Source: Domibacillus epiphyticus
GTDB taxonomy: Bacteria; Bacillota; Bacilli; Bacillales; Domibacillaceae
NCBI RefSeq assembly: GCF_001975785.1
Contig: NZ_MSFI01000030.1
Span: 1 to 62,083 of the forward strand
Direction of reading: 5' to 3'
DNA: 62,083 bases
Shown piece after piece: positions 38,459-47,005 of this stretch. Below the pieces are notes generated by a model. It was not told the origin of the DNA. It did not search any database and saw nothing but the letters and a program-made list of their open reading frames with translations. Position 1 is the stretch's first letter. Each line of letters starts with the position of its first letter. The translations under genes were made by a program, and so were the position numbers.

Positions 38459-39292
38459 TTAACGAAGCAATTGCAATACACCTTGTGGAGTTTGGTTAGC
38501 TTGAGCCAACATTGCTTGTGCTGCTTGAGACAAGATAGAGTTTTTCGTTTGGTTCATCATTTCTTTCGCCATATCTACGTCACGAATACGTGATTCAGCG
38601 GCAGTTAAGTTTTCAGATGATGTACCAAGGTTGTTGATTGTATGCTCTAAACGGTTTTGGTTTGCACCAAGTTTAGAACGTTCCGCAGAAACTTTTGTGA
38701 TTGCTGCATCAAGTGTAGCAATTGCAGCATTCGCACCTGATTGAGTAGCGATAGACACACCACTTAATCCTAGGGATCCTGAACCAGTTGCTTTCATGTT
38801 CCCAATTGCAAGATCAATATTTTGGTTAGTATTTGCACCAATTTGGAAAGTTAAAGCGCCTGAAGCTGTAGAAAGTGAACCATTCAATAGTGTTTTAGTA
38901 TTGAATTGAGTTGTATCGGCAATACGGTCAATTTCTTTCACTAATTCTGCTACTTCTTTTTGAAGCTCTCCACGGTCTGCTGTAGTGTTTGTATCATTGG
39001 CAGATTGAACAGAAAGTTCACGCATACGTTGTAAAATTGAGTGTGTTTCGTTCAACGCACCCTCAGCTGTTTGAATTAATGAAATTGCATCCTGCGAGTT
39101 ACGTGAAGCTTGGTCAAGCCCACGAACTTGTCCACGCATTTTTTCAGAAATTGCAAGACCTGCTGCATCGTCGCCCGCACGGTTGATACGAAGACCTGAA
39201 GCAAGTTTTTCCATTGATTTTGCTTGACCAGCATTAGCTGCGCCAAATTGACGGTGCGTATTAAGAGCTGCGATATTGTGATTGATAATCAT
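38459..39292 (-). CDS. hag: Flagellin, probable main filament protein
   Basis: 277 residues, with the D0/D1 ends conserved (MIINHNIAALNTHRQ, LRINRAGDDAAGLAISEKMRGQVRGLDQ; AAQAMLAQANQTPQGVLQLLR) and a short S-, T- and N-rich centre, which would be the glycosylation target. Site AAGGAGG precedes ATG 39292 and forms part of the presumed CsrA target. Own sigma-D promoter and terminator. It lies between two maf genes and downstream of csrA-fliW, as in B. subtilis. Confidence 0.96.
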   Translation of the reverse strand: MIINHNIAALNTHRQFGAANAGQAKSMEKLASGLRINRAGDDAAGLAISEKMRGQVRGLDQASRNSQDAISLIQTAEGALNETHSILQRMRELSVQSANDTNTTADRGELQKEVAELVKEIDRIADTTQFNTKTLLNGSLSTASGALTFQIGANTNQNIDLAIGNMKATGSGSLGLSGVSIATQSGANAAIATLDAAITKVSAERSKLGANQNRLEHTINNLGTSSENLTAAESRIRDVDMAKEMMNQTKNSILSQAAQAMLAQANQTPQGVLQLLR

Positions 39293-39316
39293 TTATAGTT
39301 CCTCCTTGAGTTTGGC

Positions 39317-39383
39317 TGTTCACATCCTTGTGAACAGTAATGTATTTAGCAAGATATCAGGTCGGCCGCCCTGCATCTCCTGC
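39317..39383 (-). promoter_or_regulatory. Structured hag leader with candidate CsrA sites
   Basis: The leader of about 95 bases holds TGTTCACA-TCCT-TGTGAACA (39317-39336), an 8-bp hairpin just before the ribosome site, and GCAGGAGATGC (39373-39383), a short stem with GGA in the loop. CsrA binds GGA loops; the ribosome site itself contains a second GGA. In B. subtilis CsrA represses hag at such paired sites, and FliW relieves it. Inference, by analogy. Confidence 0.55.
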
Positions 39384-39394
39384 TTACATAGTTA

Positions 39395-39420
39395 ATATCG
39401 GCGGTTTACGAAAATGTTTA
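39395..39420 (-). promoter_or_regulatory. Sigma-D promoter of hag
   Basis: TAAA (39417-39420), 14 bases, perfect GCCGATAT (39395-39402). This places transcription start about 95 bases before hag. Confidence 0.88.
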
Positions 39421-39450
39421 ATGTTTTTTTAAAAGTTTTTTAGATAATAA

Positions 39451-40722
39451 TCAAAATATATCCAAAAGGTGAAAATCATTTAAACTACTATGCTTCCATC
39501 CATTAATATATGCTCCGCCTTCCGTACAATTATATAAGCTTAACTCAGCATTGTTTTCTGCATAGCGCTCGAACCATTTTCGGTAGATTGATAAATTGTT
39601 TGCTGTAATGACTTCACCTGTTTGGTAATAGTTTTGCACTTTTATTGTATTTGCCGTTTCTTCTACTTCTTTTTCCGCTGCCGTATGACTGGCGTGACTC
39701 TTTCCGCCGGTGAAAGCGAGATCTTGTCCGATTAATGCAATTACTTGTCCTCCTAAAAAGACCATTGTATCAAGCAGCGCTGTCGCAACGGAGCCTCCTG
39801 TTTGGATTAAAGGATCATTTTGCATAATGGCCATCTTATGAGCATCCATAAAGCCATTCTGCCAAACGATTCGTCTTGGCCCGGCATGTAACTTGACAGT
39901 ATCATGATAGGCCGTGCTCATATAATAAAGTGGTGTATTAGGAAGTTTAATCCCGGTAAGCTGTTTCATTGTTCCTTCCTGAGGATCAATGATCATCAGG
40001 AAGTTCGGAATAATGCCGCACCGATACAACGGCCTAACAGCTGTTCCAACTGCGCCGATCACGATATCCCCTTCTTCGCGTATTTTTTTTAACAGAGGCA
40101 ATTGCTTATCCAGGGAGGGCCCTGCTGACACAAGAATCATTTTTTTCCCTTTGTAAATATCCTTAAGTTCACCTATCCCTGAATCGTTAAGTGCGATGTT
40201 TTTCTGAAAATTTTCGATCATGGTGCCGATTTGATTTTTTATAGAGTCTTTTTGCATTTGAAAGTCTTTCAGCATTAGTTTTACGTTATTATATTTGGCC
40301 GGCATGATATCCATTGATGTTTTTTGAATGAGCAGATTATTTTGGTGAACATCTGAAAAAATGCTGGCTCTCTCTTTTGCCGATAGATGATCGGTTGTTT
40401 TCATTTTTACATGAGGAAGCACCGCAACGGATTCATAAAATAGACTTTTTTTAAACCAATTTGCGTATTGAAGATTGAATTCTAGTGCACAAATTTCTTG
40501 TTCCGGCAATTCTTTTGCCAGTGCAGCAATGTGATAACCGGCACCATAGCCAACAATGATTACAGGCTGGTCTTTTTGGATTCCATCTATTATATTTCCC
40601 ACCCAACTGTTCGCTTCTTTCAGGGGATCGTATCTACTGTGAAAAATCCTCTTCCGCCCCTCTATTTCTACTTGAACAGTCGGGACGGTTCTCGTTGCTA
40701 TTATTGATATCTTCAATTTCAT
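39451..40722 (-). CDS. Maf-type motility-associated glycosyltransferase, copy 2 (DUF115)
   Basis: About 423 residues, shorter than copy 1. Same core: PVIIVGYGAGYHIAALAKELP, then KGKKMILVSAGPSLDKQLPLLKKIREEGDIVIGAVGTAVRPLYRCGIIPNFLMIIDPQ and VIALIGQDLAFTGGKSHASH, but without the long helical tail of copy 1. ATG 40722 is only two bases from GGG; TTG 40716 (opening MKISIIATRTV) has better spacing and may be the true start. It is between hag and csrA. Two different Maf proteins suggest different sites or substrates. Confidence 0.85.
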   Translation of the reverse strand: MKLKISIIATRTVPTVQVEIEGRKRIFHSRYDPLKEANSWVGNIIDGIQKDQPVIIVGYGAGYHIAALAKELPEQEICALEFNLQYANWFKKSLFYESVAVLPHVKMKTTDHLSAKERASIFSDVHQNNLLIQKTSMDIMPAKYNNVKLMLKDFQMQKDSIKNQIGTMIENFQKNIALNDSGIGELKDIYKGKKMILVSAGPSLDKQLPLLKKIREEGDIVIGAVGTAVRPLYRCGIIPNFLMIIDPQEGTMKQLTGIKLPNTPLYYMSTAYHDTVKLHAGPRRIVWQNGFMDAHKMAIMQNDPLIQTGGSVATALLDTMVFLGGQVIALIGQDLAFTGGKSHASHTAAEKEVEETANTIKVQNYYQTGEVITANNLSIYRKWFERYAENNAELSLYNCTEGGAYINGWKHSSLNDFHLLDIF

Positions 40723-40778
40723 CACCCTTTTATAGTAAATTTAATTATTTTACGGAGTTGTTAGCAAATTTTACAATC

Positions 40779-40813
40779 AAAAAACTCCCACCGATTATTT
40801 TGGTGGGAGTTTT
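40779..40813 (-). terminator. Intrinsic terminator of csrA, overlapping its last codons
   Basis: Perfect 12-bp arms, 40781-40792 and 40802-40813, and a T-run on the minus strand. The first arm encodes the last residues of CsrA (KLPP), and the stop codon lies in the loop. Confidence 0.92.
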
Positions 40814-41019
40814 AATAATCCAGCAATGTTCGATACTCCAGCTGAGGCGGATTTATTCTCGTCACTAATTGTGATATATATTTCTTTCCGGTGGACATCA
40901 ATGTGTTTCGGAGCGTTTATACCAATTTTGATTTGATCACCGGTGACGGAAACAACAGTAATTTCGATATCGTCGCCGATCATAAGCGATTCACCCGGTT
41001 TACGTGAGAGAACGAGCAT
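40795..41019 (-). CDS. csrA: Carbon storage regulator CsrA
   Basis: 74-residue RNA-binding dimer ([22 protein letters not shown], then [22 protein letters not shown]). Represses translation of hag by binding GGA motifs in its leader until FliW sequesters it. Site AAAGGGGG precedes ATG 41019; it follows fliW after only two bases. The terminator overlaps its 3' end. Confidence 0.97.
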   Translation of the reverse strand: MLVLSRKPGESLMIGDDIEITVVSVTGDQIKIGINAPKHIDVHRKEIYITISDENKSASAGVSNIAGLLKLPPK

Positions 41020-41021
41020 TG

Positions 41022-41465
41022 CTATTCCCCCTTTGCCACGCCAGCTGGGAACAAAGCATGACGCGTTTCATACGGTGTACCCGTTAAAATCAGCTGGCGG
41101 CCAGTTTGGTTTTTTTTGTTTATGATGACAGGAGCCTGCAAATTTGCTGTTGTCTTTTCAAACGGATCCTGTACCGTGAGCACACTCAAAAGGGTAACAT
41201 CTTCTTCTTTCTCAATCTTAAGAGTCTCAATAGTCGCATCATCGATTTTTACATGGTAGTCAAGGAAAAAGGAAAAAGGGTCTGTGACGACGAAACAGAG
41301 TTCCGGCGTGGTGACAGACTGGAGAGCATAAAAAACGGTATTGTCTGGAAACGCAAGCAAAACGAATTTTTTCTCACCCTCAAAACCTGGAATTCCGTTC
41401 GCAAATGTTAAAATGTCCGCTTCCTGCAGCTCTTTTTCACCGTGATATTTCGTCTCAATCCTCAC
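41022..41465 (-). CDS. fliW: Flagellar assembly factor FliW
   Basis: 147 residues, typical: [17 protein letters not shown] and [11 protein letters not shown]. Binds flagellin or CsrA and so couples filament assembly with hag translation. GTG 41465 has GGGG at good distance. Last but one gene of the flgM-csrA group. Confidence 0.96.
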   Translation of the reverse strand: MRIETKYHGEKELQEADILTFANGIPGFEGEKKFVLLAFPDNTVFYALQSVTTPELCFVVTDPFSFFLDYHVKIDDATIETLKIEKEEDVTLLSVLTVQDPFEKTTANLQAPVIINKKNQTGRQLILTGTPYETRHALFPAGVAKGE

Positions 41466-41478
41466 CAGTCTTCACCCC

Positions 41479-42039
41479 TTAAATAGTTTTGTTCACAACT
41501 TGAAAGTCTATAGATGGATATTGTTTTAATTGAAAACTCACGTCACCTGGCTGATAGCTGATGACCGGCTTGTTGGCGCGTGTATTGTTTTCAACTTTTC
41601 TCGCCTGAACGTCAATGTTCACGTCACCCGGCTGATAATTTATTTTAACACTTCCATGAGAAGGAATCCATGTTAGACCTGTTTCATAATTACGCATTGA
41701 ATGGCGGGCGGCCTGGGCAACAATTGCATTGCCGCCTTTATGAATATCCGCCAGCTCGCGTCCTTCCATCGCCCGGCGGCCCGTACCTTCAATTGCTTTT
41801 TGCCGTCCTTCTGCCGCGGCTTCACGGATACGTTGAAAAATATGTTTTCGATCCATATCTGCCCACGCCTGCGATTGATCAATCGCCAAAACACCAGGTG
41901 TAGATGAAATATTCATTGCTGCTTTCGGCTGGCGGATATCTACTGTCGCCTGTGGCTGCTGAATCGACTGGCGGCCGGGCGTTGTAGTAATACCGAACTG
42001 CGCATTCTTCGTATTATATTGAAGCGTTGCAATGTTCAT
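41479..42039 (-). CDS. yviE: YviE-family protein (DUF6470)
   Basis: 186 residues, the conserved gene between flgL and fliW. Repeated motifs: two copies of YQPGDV (NYQPGDVNIDV, SYQPGDVSFQL) and an A-, Q- and R-rich middle (AEGRQKAIEGTGRRAMEGRELADI). Function unknown; position suggests a role in late flagellar assembly. Site AAGGA precedes ATG 42039. Confidence 0.88.
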   Translation of the reverse strand: MNIATLQYNTKNAQFGITTTPGRQSIQQPQATVDIRQPKAAMNISSTPGVLAIDQSQAWADMDRKHIFQRIREAAAEGRQKAIEGTGRRAMEGRELADIHKGGNAIVAQAARHSMRNYETGLTWIPSHGSVKINYQPGDVNIDVQARKVENNTRANKPVISYQPGDVSFQLKQYPSIDFQVVNKTI

Positions 42040-42054
42040 TTAATCAAATCCTTT

Positions 42055-42945
42055 TTAACGGAGATAATCCATTAATGTTGGCTGGATGATGCGAGACGCA
42101 ACAGAAAGGGCCGCTTTATGCACTGTTTCCTGTACCGTCAAGTCCGTAACAACCTGCTCAAAGTCCACGTCTTCGTTTTCAGACATGATGCGTGATGATA
42201 CCACTTTTTGCTCCGCTACGCGGGCTTCCATTAATTCGATTCGGTTGTATCGTGCACCCATTTGTGCTCGTGCAGTTGTATTTTTTGAAATTAGCTGATC
42301 AATAGAATTTAATGATCCGGTAACATCTTCACCTGTAGTGGTTGTGTTATCAAGCAAAGAAGTTATTGAATTTATCGTTTCAAACATACCACCAGCACCT
42401 GTTGGAAATACAGATATTGCACTCATATTTACCGGGACACGCACATCTTTAGATAGTTCAATCTGTACTTCCGCCGTACTGATCGTACCATTAACTGTTC
42501 CATCAGGATTAAACGGGGGTGTGGTTGTCTTTGTACCATTAAACAAATACTTTTCACCGAATTTTGTATTCGCGATGTCAACGAGATGCTCTTTTAACTG
42601 CTTAATTTCTTCACTAGCTGCCTGTCTTTGTTCATAGTCATACGTATCATTCGATACTTCAACGACTAGTTCCCGAATACGGTCAAGGGCTAATTTAGCT
42701 TTATCCATTGCGGAATCAGAATTTTCTACCCAGTTATAGGCTTCACTGAAGTTACGCTGAAATTGCTCAACTTCCGCAAGACTACGGCGATGTGTAATTC
42801 CTTTCATTGCAACAACCGGATCATCTGATGGTTTGGTAATTTTTTTTTGTGATGCTACTTGCGTATTTAATTTATCAAGCCGTCCAAGACTGGCTGTTAA
42901 GTTTTTCATCATGTTAGATGACAACATCGATTGCGTTACACGCAT
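42055..42945 (-). CDS. flgL: Flagellar hook-filament junction protein FlgL
   Basis: HAP3, 296 residues. N-terminus RVTQSMLSSNMMKNLTASLGRLDKLNTQVASQKKITKPSDDPVVA and the end MSENEDVDFEQVVTDLTVQETVHKAALSVASRIIQPTLMDYL are typical flagellin-like helices. Joins hook and filament with FlgK. Site AAGGAG precedes ATG 42945. Confidence 0.96.
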   Translation of the reverse strand: MRVTQSMLSSNMMKNLTASLGRLDKLNTQVASQKKITKPSDDPVVAMKGITHRRSLAEVEQFQRNFSEAYNWVENSDSAMDKAKLALDRIRELVVEVSNDTYDYEQRQAASEEIKQLKEHLVDIANTKFGEKYLFNGTKTTTPPFNPDGTVNGTISTAEVQIELSKDVRVPVNMSAISVFPTGAGGMFETINSITSLLDNTTTTGEDVTGSLNSIDQLISKNTTARAQMGARYNRIELMEARVAEQKVVSSRIMSENEDVDFEQVVTDLTVQETVHKAALSVASRIIQPTLMDYLR

Positions 42946-42962
42946 AATATGTTCACTCCTTA

Positions 42963-44486
42963 TTAACGTCCAGCAACGCCCATACCGTTAATGATTTTAT
43001 CAAGCATTTCATCAACAACGGTAATCATCCGCGCCGCACCGTTATACGCATGCTGGAACTTAATTAAGTTCGTCATTTCTTCATCAAGTGATACAGAAGA
43101 AATTGATTCACGGTTTGTTACAACAGAAGCACGTAATACTTCAACATTGTTTTCAGTTCGGCTAGCCTGCTGAGAATCAACACCAAGTTTTCCAATTACA
43201 GATTCATAAAATGAATGAACGGAACTCGTACCTATAATACCCGTTGTAGAAAAAACTTTCGCTAAGTCCAGGGCATTTTCTCCGTCCCCAGCATCTCCAT
43301 TTTTTGAGGCGGCTATATCTTTTTCTTCTGCAGTTGGATCAAGAGAAATGGTCCCTGCCGATCCTGCATTCACAAACAAAGCCATTCCATTATCACCATC
43401 TAAGTCTTTTCCTAAGGCATGAACTCTATTAAATTCCGTTGCAAGTGCTGAGGCCATTGTATCAAGATCGTTCAACATGTTTTTGTAAATCCCTGCTGTT
43501 GCGCCACCTTGCTCATATCCGTATGCTTCTATTAACCCACGAATTTCCCCTTGCGAAAAATTCACGTTTCCATTTGCACCGGAAATAAGCTCGCTGCCAG
43601 CGTAAGCTGCTGCCCCGGGGATTTCATCCTTAGTATAACTCGCGAAATCTATACTTGTGATTCGATCACCGTTATCTTGTATCGCTAGTTGTGTATAGCC
43701 GTCGCCATTTAGCAGATCTCCCACAACGCCCCCATTTTCATTTAATAGTGAAATCTTGTATGTGCCTTCTGCGTTTTTCAGCGAGTTACCTTTATTATCA
43801 ATTCTTTGAATAGAGAAATTTAGAAACTGTGACAATTCATCGACAAGAAAATCACGTTTATCATATAGATCATTCGGCAAATAGCCGTTCGGTTCTATTT
43901 CTTTAATTTGCTGATTAACTGCGTTTAATTGTTTAAGTAACGAGTTAACTTCGTCTTCTGTTACATTTATTTGTTTTCCAAAATCATCCTTGATTGCTTT
44001 TAATGAGTTAGACATATAATTGAACGTGTCTGTTACTGACTGTATCCGTTCAAGTACGACGCCACGTGCACCATTATCCTCAGGAGAACCAGAAAGGGTC
44101 TGCAGTGAATCCCATAGTTCGTTGATAGATTTTGAGAGCCCTTGTTCTGATGGCTCATTAATTATATCTTCTACCTTTGTATAGGCATCTGCCCGCGCGC
44201 TCCAATAACCGAGTTTATTGTTTTCAGTACGGTATTGCTGGTCGATAAAGGAATCACGAATTCTCTGCACAGATCCAGCCTCAACGCCAGTTCCCATTTG
44301 ACCTGGAATATTCGGACGGTTCAAACCGACAGCTGGATAGGGTTCTGTAGTTGAGAAGTTCACACGCTGACGTGAGTATCCTGGTGTATTGGCGTTGGAA
44401 ATATTATGGCCTGTCGTATAAAGAGCACTTTGCTGCGTGAACATGCCTCGTTTCGCTGTTTCTAAACCCATAAATGTTGATCTCAT
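42963..44486 (-). CDS. flgK: Flagellar hook-associated protein FlgK
   Basis: HAP1, 507 residues. N-terminus FMGLETAKRGMFTQQSALYTTGHNISNANTPGYSRQ and C-terminus EEMTNLIKFQHAYNGAARMITVVDEMLDKIINGMGV are diagnostic of rod/hook-type proteins. Starts the hook-filament junction. Site GGAGAG precedes ATG 44486; 17 bases before flgL. Confidence 0.97.
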   Translation of the reverse strand: MRSTFMGLETAKRGMFTQQSALYTTGHNISNANTPGYSRQRVNFSTTEPYPAVGLNRPNIPGQMGTGVEAGSVQRIRDSFIDQQYRTENNKLGYWSARADAYTKVEDIINEPSEQGLSKSINELWDSLQTLSGSPEDNGARGVVLERIQSVTDTFNYMSNSLKAIKDDFGKQINVTEDEVNSLLKQLNAVNQQIKEIEPNGYLPNDLYDKRDFLVDELSQFLNFSIQRIDNKGNSLKNAEGTYKISLLNENGGVVGDLLNGDGYTQLAIQDNGDRITSIDFASYTKDEIPGAAAYAGSELISGANGNVNFSQGEIRGLIEAYGYEQGGATAGIYKNMLNDLDTMASALATEFNRVHALGKDLDGDNGMALFVNAGSAGTISLDPTAEEKDIAASKNGDAGDGENALDLAKVFSTTGIIGTSSVHSFYESVIGKLGVDSQQASRTENNVEVLRASVVTNRESISSVSLDEEMTNLIKFQHAYNGAARMITVVDEMLDKIINGMGVAGR

Positions 44487-44497
44487 TGTTATCTCTC

Positions 44498-44935
44498 CTA
44501 AGCTTTTGAGTCGAATACCGGTCCAGAGTTCGGGCTGTCATTATCGCCATCAGGCGCATACGTACCGGCATCCTGAGGCGCAAGTAAGTCGAGCTGTAAA
44601 TGAACGAATTGAAGTGACTGGTCAATCATTTGAACATTCAGTTCATTAACACTTTTCAGCTTCGTCAGCACACCCATCAATTCATCACGTATCGCTATCA
44701 CCTTTTTTTGCTCATCAGATGGAAGCGTGGGCAAAATATCGCTGATGGATTCAGTCGATTCTCCCGTGCGTTTTTTCTCTAAAACCGTGATGGCATTGAC
44801 ATGTCTTTGTTCGTCACGAACAATTCGATTTAATAATTCTATATCATTCTTTTTGATCGCATCTGTTTTGGAATGAGCGAGCTGTAACAGGCTTTTATGC
44901 AGCGCCAGCTGTTTTTCGAGCGTTTCGATAATCAA
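44498..44935 (-). CDS. flgN: FlgN-family export chaperone (YvyG)
   Basis: 145 residues, mainly helical, with the FlgN-type ISDILPTLPSDEQKKVIAIRDELMGVLTKLKSVNELN. Chaperone for FlgK and FlgL before export. TTG 44935 has AGGAGGGG at five to six bases. Directly upstream of flgK, as in B. subtilis. Confidence 0.9.
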   Translation of the reverse strand: MIIETLEKQLALHKSLLQLAHSKTDAIKKNDIELLNRIVRDEQRHVNAITVLEKKRTGESTESISDILPTLPSDEQKKVIAIRDELMGVLTKLKSVNELNVQMIDQSLQFVHLQLDLLAPQDAGTYAPDGDNDSPNSGPVFDSKA

Positions 44936-44947
44936 GGGCGCCCCTCC

Positions 44948-45385
44948 TTAAGTGTAAATATTGACGAGCAGACCCTTAATTTCGCCCACTTTACTCAATA
45001 TATCAAGCTGTGATTTTTCTTTATTGATCACGTCATTGGCTAGCTCAGTAAGACGGTTGTCCACTTCCTTGACGATTTTATACACTTTCGTCCGGCCCCT
45101 TCGGTTGAAACCACGTTGTTCTTCAAGCTGGAGACCGCTATTGACGGCTTCCTCCATAAACTCTTTTACCATTTTTTTATATTTACGCAAGTCGTCAATG
45201 GTCCGGTGCTCGGATAGCTTTTCGCCTTGCGTTTCAATGTCTTTCATCATGCCGTTTAATTTTTCTAATGCGGCATTTTGACGTTTATTCGCAATTACAT
45301 CCGTGAATGACACCGATGCTTTCGCGACTTCTTCTTTACGCTCTGTTCGGGATGGTGCTGCTTTATTCACGCGCTGTATTTCCAT
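44948..45385 (-). CDS. YaaR-family protein (DUF327)
   Basis: 145 residues, DUF327: ETQGEKLSEHRTIDDLRKYKKMVKEFMEEAVNSG, then GRTKVYKIVKEVDNRLTELANDVINKEKSQLDILSKVGEIKGLLVNIY. In B. subtilis the yaaR gene is near the replication origin, not in the flagellar region, so this copy may be a paralog. Role not known. Site GGGGTGA precedes ATG 45385; it lies between the second flagellin and flgN. Confidence 0.85.
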   Translation of the reverse strand: MEIQRVNKAAPSRTERKEEVAKASVSFTDVIANKRQNAALEKLNGMMKDIETQGEKLSEHRTIDDLRKYKKMVKEFMEEAVNSGLQLEEQRGFNRRGRTKVYKIVKEVDNRLTELANDVINKEKSQLDILSKVGEIKGLLVNIYT

Positions 45386-45403
45386 TGATGGTCACCCCAT
45401 TTA

Positions 45404-46225
45404 TTATTGAAGAAGCTGAAGAACGCCTTGCGGAAGCTGATTCGCCTGCGCCAGCATCGCCTGTCCTGCTTGATTCAAAATGTTATTTCGTGTAAATTTA
45501 GTCATCTCTTCGGCCATATCTAGGTCACGGATGCGGGATTCAGATGCTGTTAAATTTTCGTTCGCTGTCTGCAAATTAGAGATCGTATGTTCCAAACGGT
45601 TTTGCACTGCACCTAGCTTGCTCCGTTGTTCAGATACTTTTGAAATCGCCTTTTCAATCGTAGTTATAGCAGTAGCAGCCCCCGAAGCAGTTAAAACATC
45701 AACCCCACTTATTGCTAGACCCGAAGTGGAAGCATCCATCTTGTTTATTGTCAGTGAGAGTGTTTCTTGAGCATTTGCACCAATTTGAAAAATGATCCCT
45801 GAAGAAATACTACCATCAAGCAGATCTTTATTGTTAAACTGAGTTGTATCGGCAATCCGTTCAATCTCTTTTGTTAATGCATCTATTTCATCCTGGATGG
45901 ATTGACGGTCTGCCGTAACAAGCGTCCCATTTGCTCCCTGTACAGACAATTCACGCATACGCTGTAAAATATCATGCGTTGATGCTAGTGCACCTTCCGC
46001 TGTTTGAATCAATGAGATCGCATCAAGCGAGTTGCGTTCCGCCATATCGAGTCCGCGGATTTGCGAACGCATTTTTTCAGATATCGCTAAACCTGCCGCG
46101 TCATCTGCGGCGCGGTTAATTCTGAGGCCGGAAGATAGTTTCTCTAAGCTTTTTGCTGTGGCATTGTTTGTGTTGTTTAAGTTGCGGTATGCGTTTAATG
46201 CTTGAATGTTATGGTTAATTCTCAT
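45404..46225 (-). CDS. Second flagellin
   Basis: 273 residues with full D0/D1 ends (MRINHNIQALNAYRNL, LRINRAADDAAGLAISEKMRSQIRGLD; GQAMLAQANQLPQGVLQLLQ). Clearly paralogous to hag but with different centre. The ribosome site GGGGAAA is inside the end of the FliS-like gene, three bases away, so the pair is coupled. No terminator follows it. Could give a composite or phase-varying filament. Confidence 0.94.
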   Translation of the reverse strand: MRINHNIQALNAYRNLNNTNNATAKSLEKLSSGLRINRAADDAAGLAISEKMRSQIRGLDMAERNSLDAISLIQTAEGALASTHDILQRMRELSVQGANGTLVTADRQSIQDEIDALTKEIERIADTTQFNNKDLLDGSISSGIIFQIGANAQETLSLTINKMDASTSGLAISGVDVLTASGAATAITTIEKAISKVSEQRSKLGAVQNRLEHTISNLQTANENLTASESRIRDLDMAEEMTKFTRNNILNQAGQAMLAQANQLPQGVLQLLQ

Positions 46226-46228
46226 CGA

Positions 46229-46675
46229 TTATTTCCCCGTTTCTAGTGAATTTGTTGGTAGATCTTCGACGAAGATATTTTGTTCATAGGCGTTTTGTTT
46301 TCGTTTGACCGGCACTTTTGCAGGAGCCGTTTTCATTGCTTCATTCCAAGCCTCAGCCAGCGTTTCAAATAAGCGCTGAGCATCAGAAAGTTTTACGTTG
46401 TCCTTGTTCAGATTGGCTTGTATAACGGTGTCAGCGATAAAGTTATATACCTGGTCGAGCTGGTCGGCGATAATACCGGCTTCGTAGTTAATTCCGGCGC
46501 CAAGCCGTTCCACAATGTCGTTAATTCTTTGCATGGCAAGGTTCGCTTCAACGAGTTTTCCTTCTTGCAGGCAGGCACTTGCTTTAGAGAATTGTTCGAG
46601 ACCTGCCTCATATAGTAAAGCCGTAATTTGCTGCGGCGTTTTCTGGTAAATCATTTCTTTTGTAATAAAATCCAT
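46229..46675 (-). CDS. FliS-like protein, paralog 3, upstream of the second flagellin
   Basis: 148 residues. The opening DFITKEMIYQKTPQQITALLYEAGLEQFSKASACLQ and VIQANLNKDNVKLSDAQRLFETLAEAW match FliS in pattern, with a positively charged tail (VPVKRKQNAYEQN). GGTGG-type site before ATG 46675. It has a sigma-D promoter immediately upstream and is coupled to the second flagellin, so it is probably that flagellin's chaperone. Confidence 0.8.
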   Translation of the reverse strand: MDFITKEMIYQKTPQQITALLYEAGLEQFSKASACLQEGKLVEANLAMQRINDIVERLGAGINYEAGIIADQLDQVYNFIADTVIQANLNKDNVKLSDAQRLFETLAEAWNEAMKTAPAKVPVKRKQNAYEQNIFVEDLPTNSLETGK

Positions 46676-46697
46676 CGTGTTTCCACCTCGTTTATAT

Positions 46698-46723
46698 GTA
46701 TCGGCAAAATTTGCCGAATTTTA
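46698..46723 (-). promoter_or_regulatory. Sigma-D promoter before the FliS-like/second flagellin pair
   Basis: TAAA (46720-46723), 14 bases, GCCGATAC (46698-46705), one mismatch. It starts inside the stop codon of the upstream gene. A perfect palindrome, TCGGCAAA-A-TTTGCCGA (46701-46717), covers most of the -10 and the spacer, which may be an operator. Confidence 0.75.
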
Positions 46724-47005
46724 ATACGTGGATTCCATTTCTTCAATTAAAATTAACATTTCGGCGATCACCGAGTAAAGCTGGGGCGGAATGGAATCAC
46801 CGAGATCGATGTCAAGAAGTTCAGATAAAAGTGACGAATCCTGTTCCATCGGAATGCCGTGCTGGCCAGCAAGTTCTAATATTTTCGCCGCAAGCGCGCC
46901 TTTTCCCTGAGCAACGACGGTTGGTGCGCTTCCTTCTTCGTAACGGATGACTGCGGCGGAAGGACCATTCATTTTCCGGCGGTTGATCTGATTGTAGTAG
47001 CTCAT
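46721..47005 (-). CDS. ylqH: FlhB C-terminal domain homolog (YlqH-like)
   Basis: 94 residues similar to the cytoplasmic tail of FlhB (AAVIRYEEGSAPTVVAQGKGALAAKILELAGQHGIPMEQDSSLLSELLDIDLGDSIPPQLYSVIAEML), without the membrane domain or the NPTH autocleavage site. In B. subtilis ylqH lies elsewhere, after ylqG; both appear here together. Starts with a 4-base ATGA overlap on the previous gene. It may help switch export specificity. Confidence 0.85.
   Translation of the reverse strand: MSYYNQINRRKMNGPSAAVIRYEEGSAPTVVAQGKGALAAKILELAGQHGIPMEQDSSLLSELLDIDLGDSIPPQLYSVIAEMLILIEEMESTY

Noticed and set aside
38330-38593. Plus-strand open frame with a hydrophobic start, upstream of hag's terminator
   Set aside because: It runs through the hag terminator and into the 3' end of hag in reverse; the ribosome site is weak.
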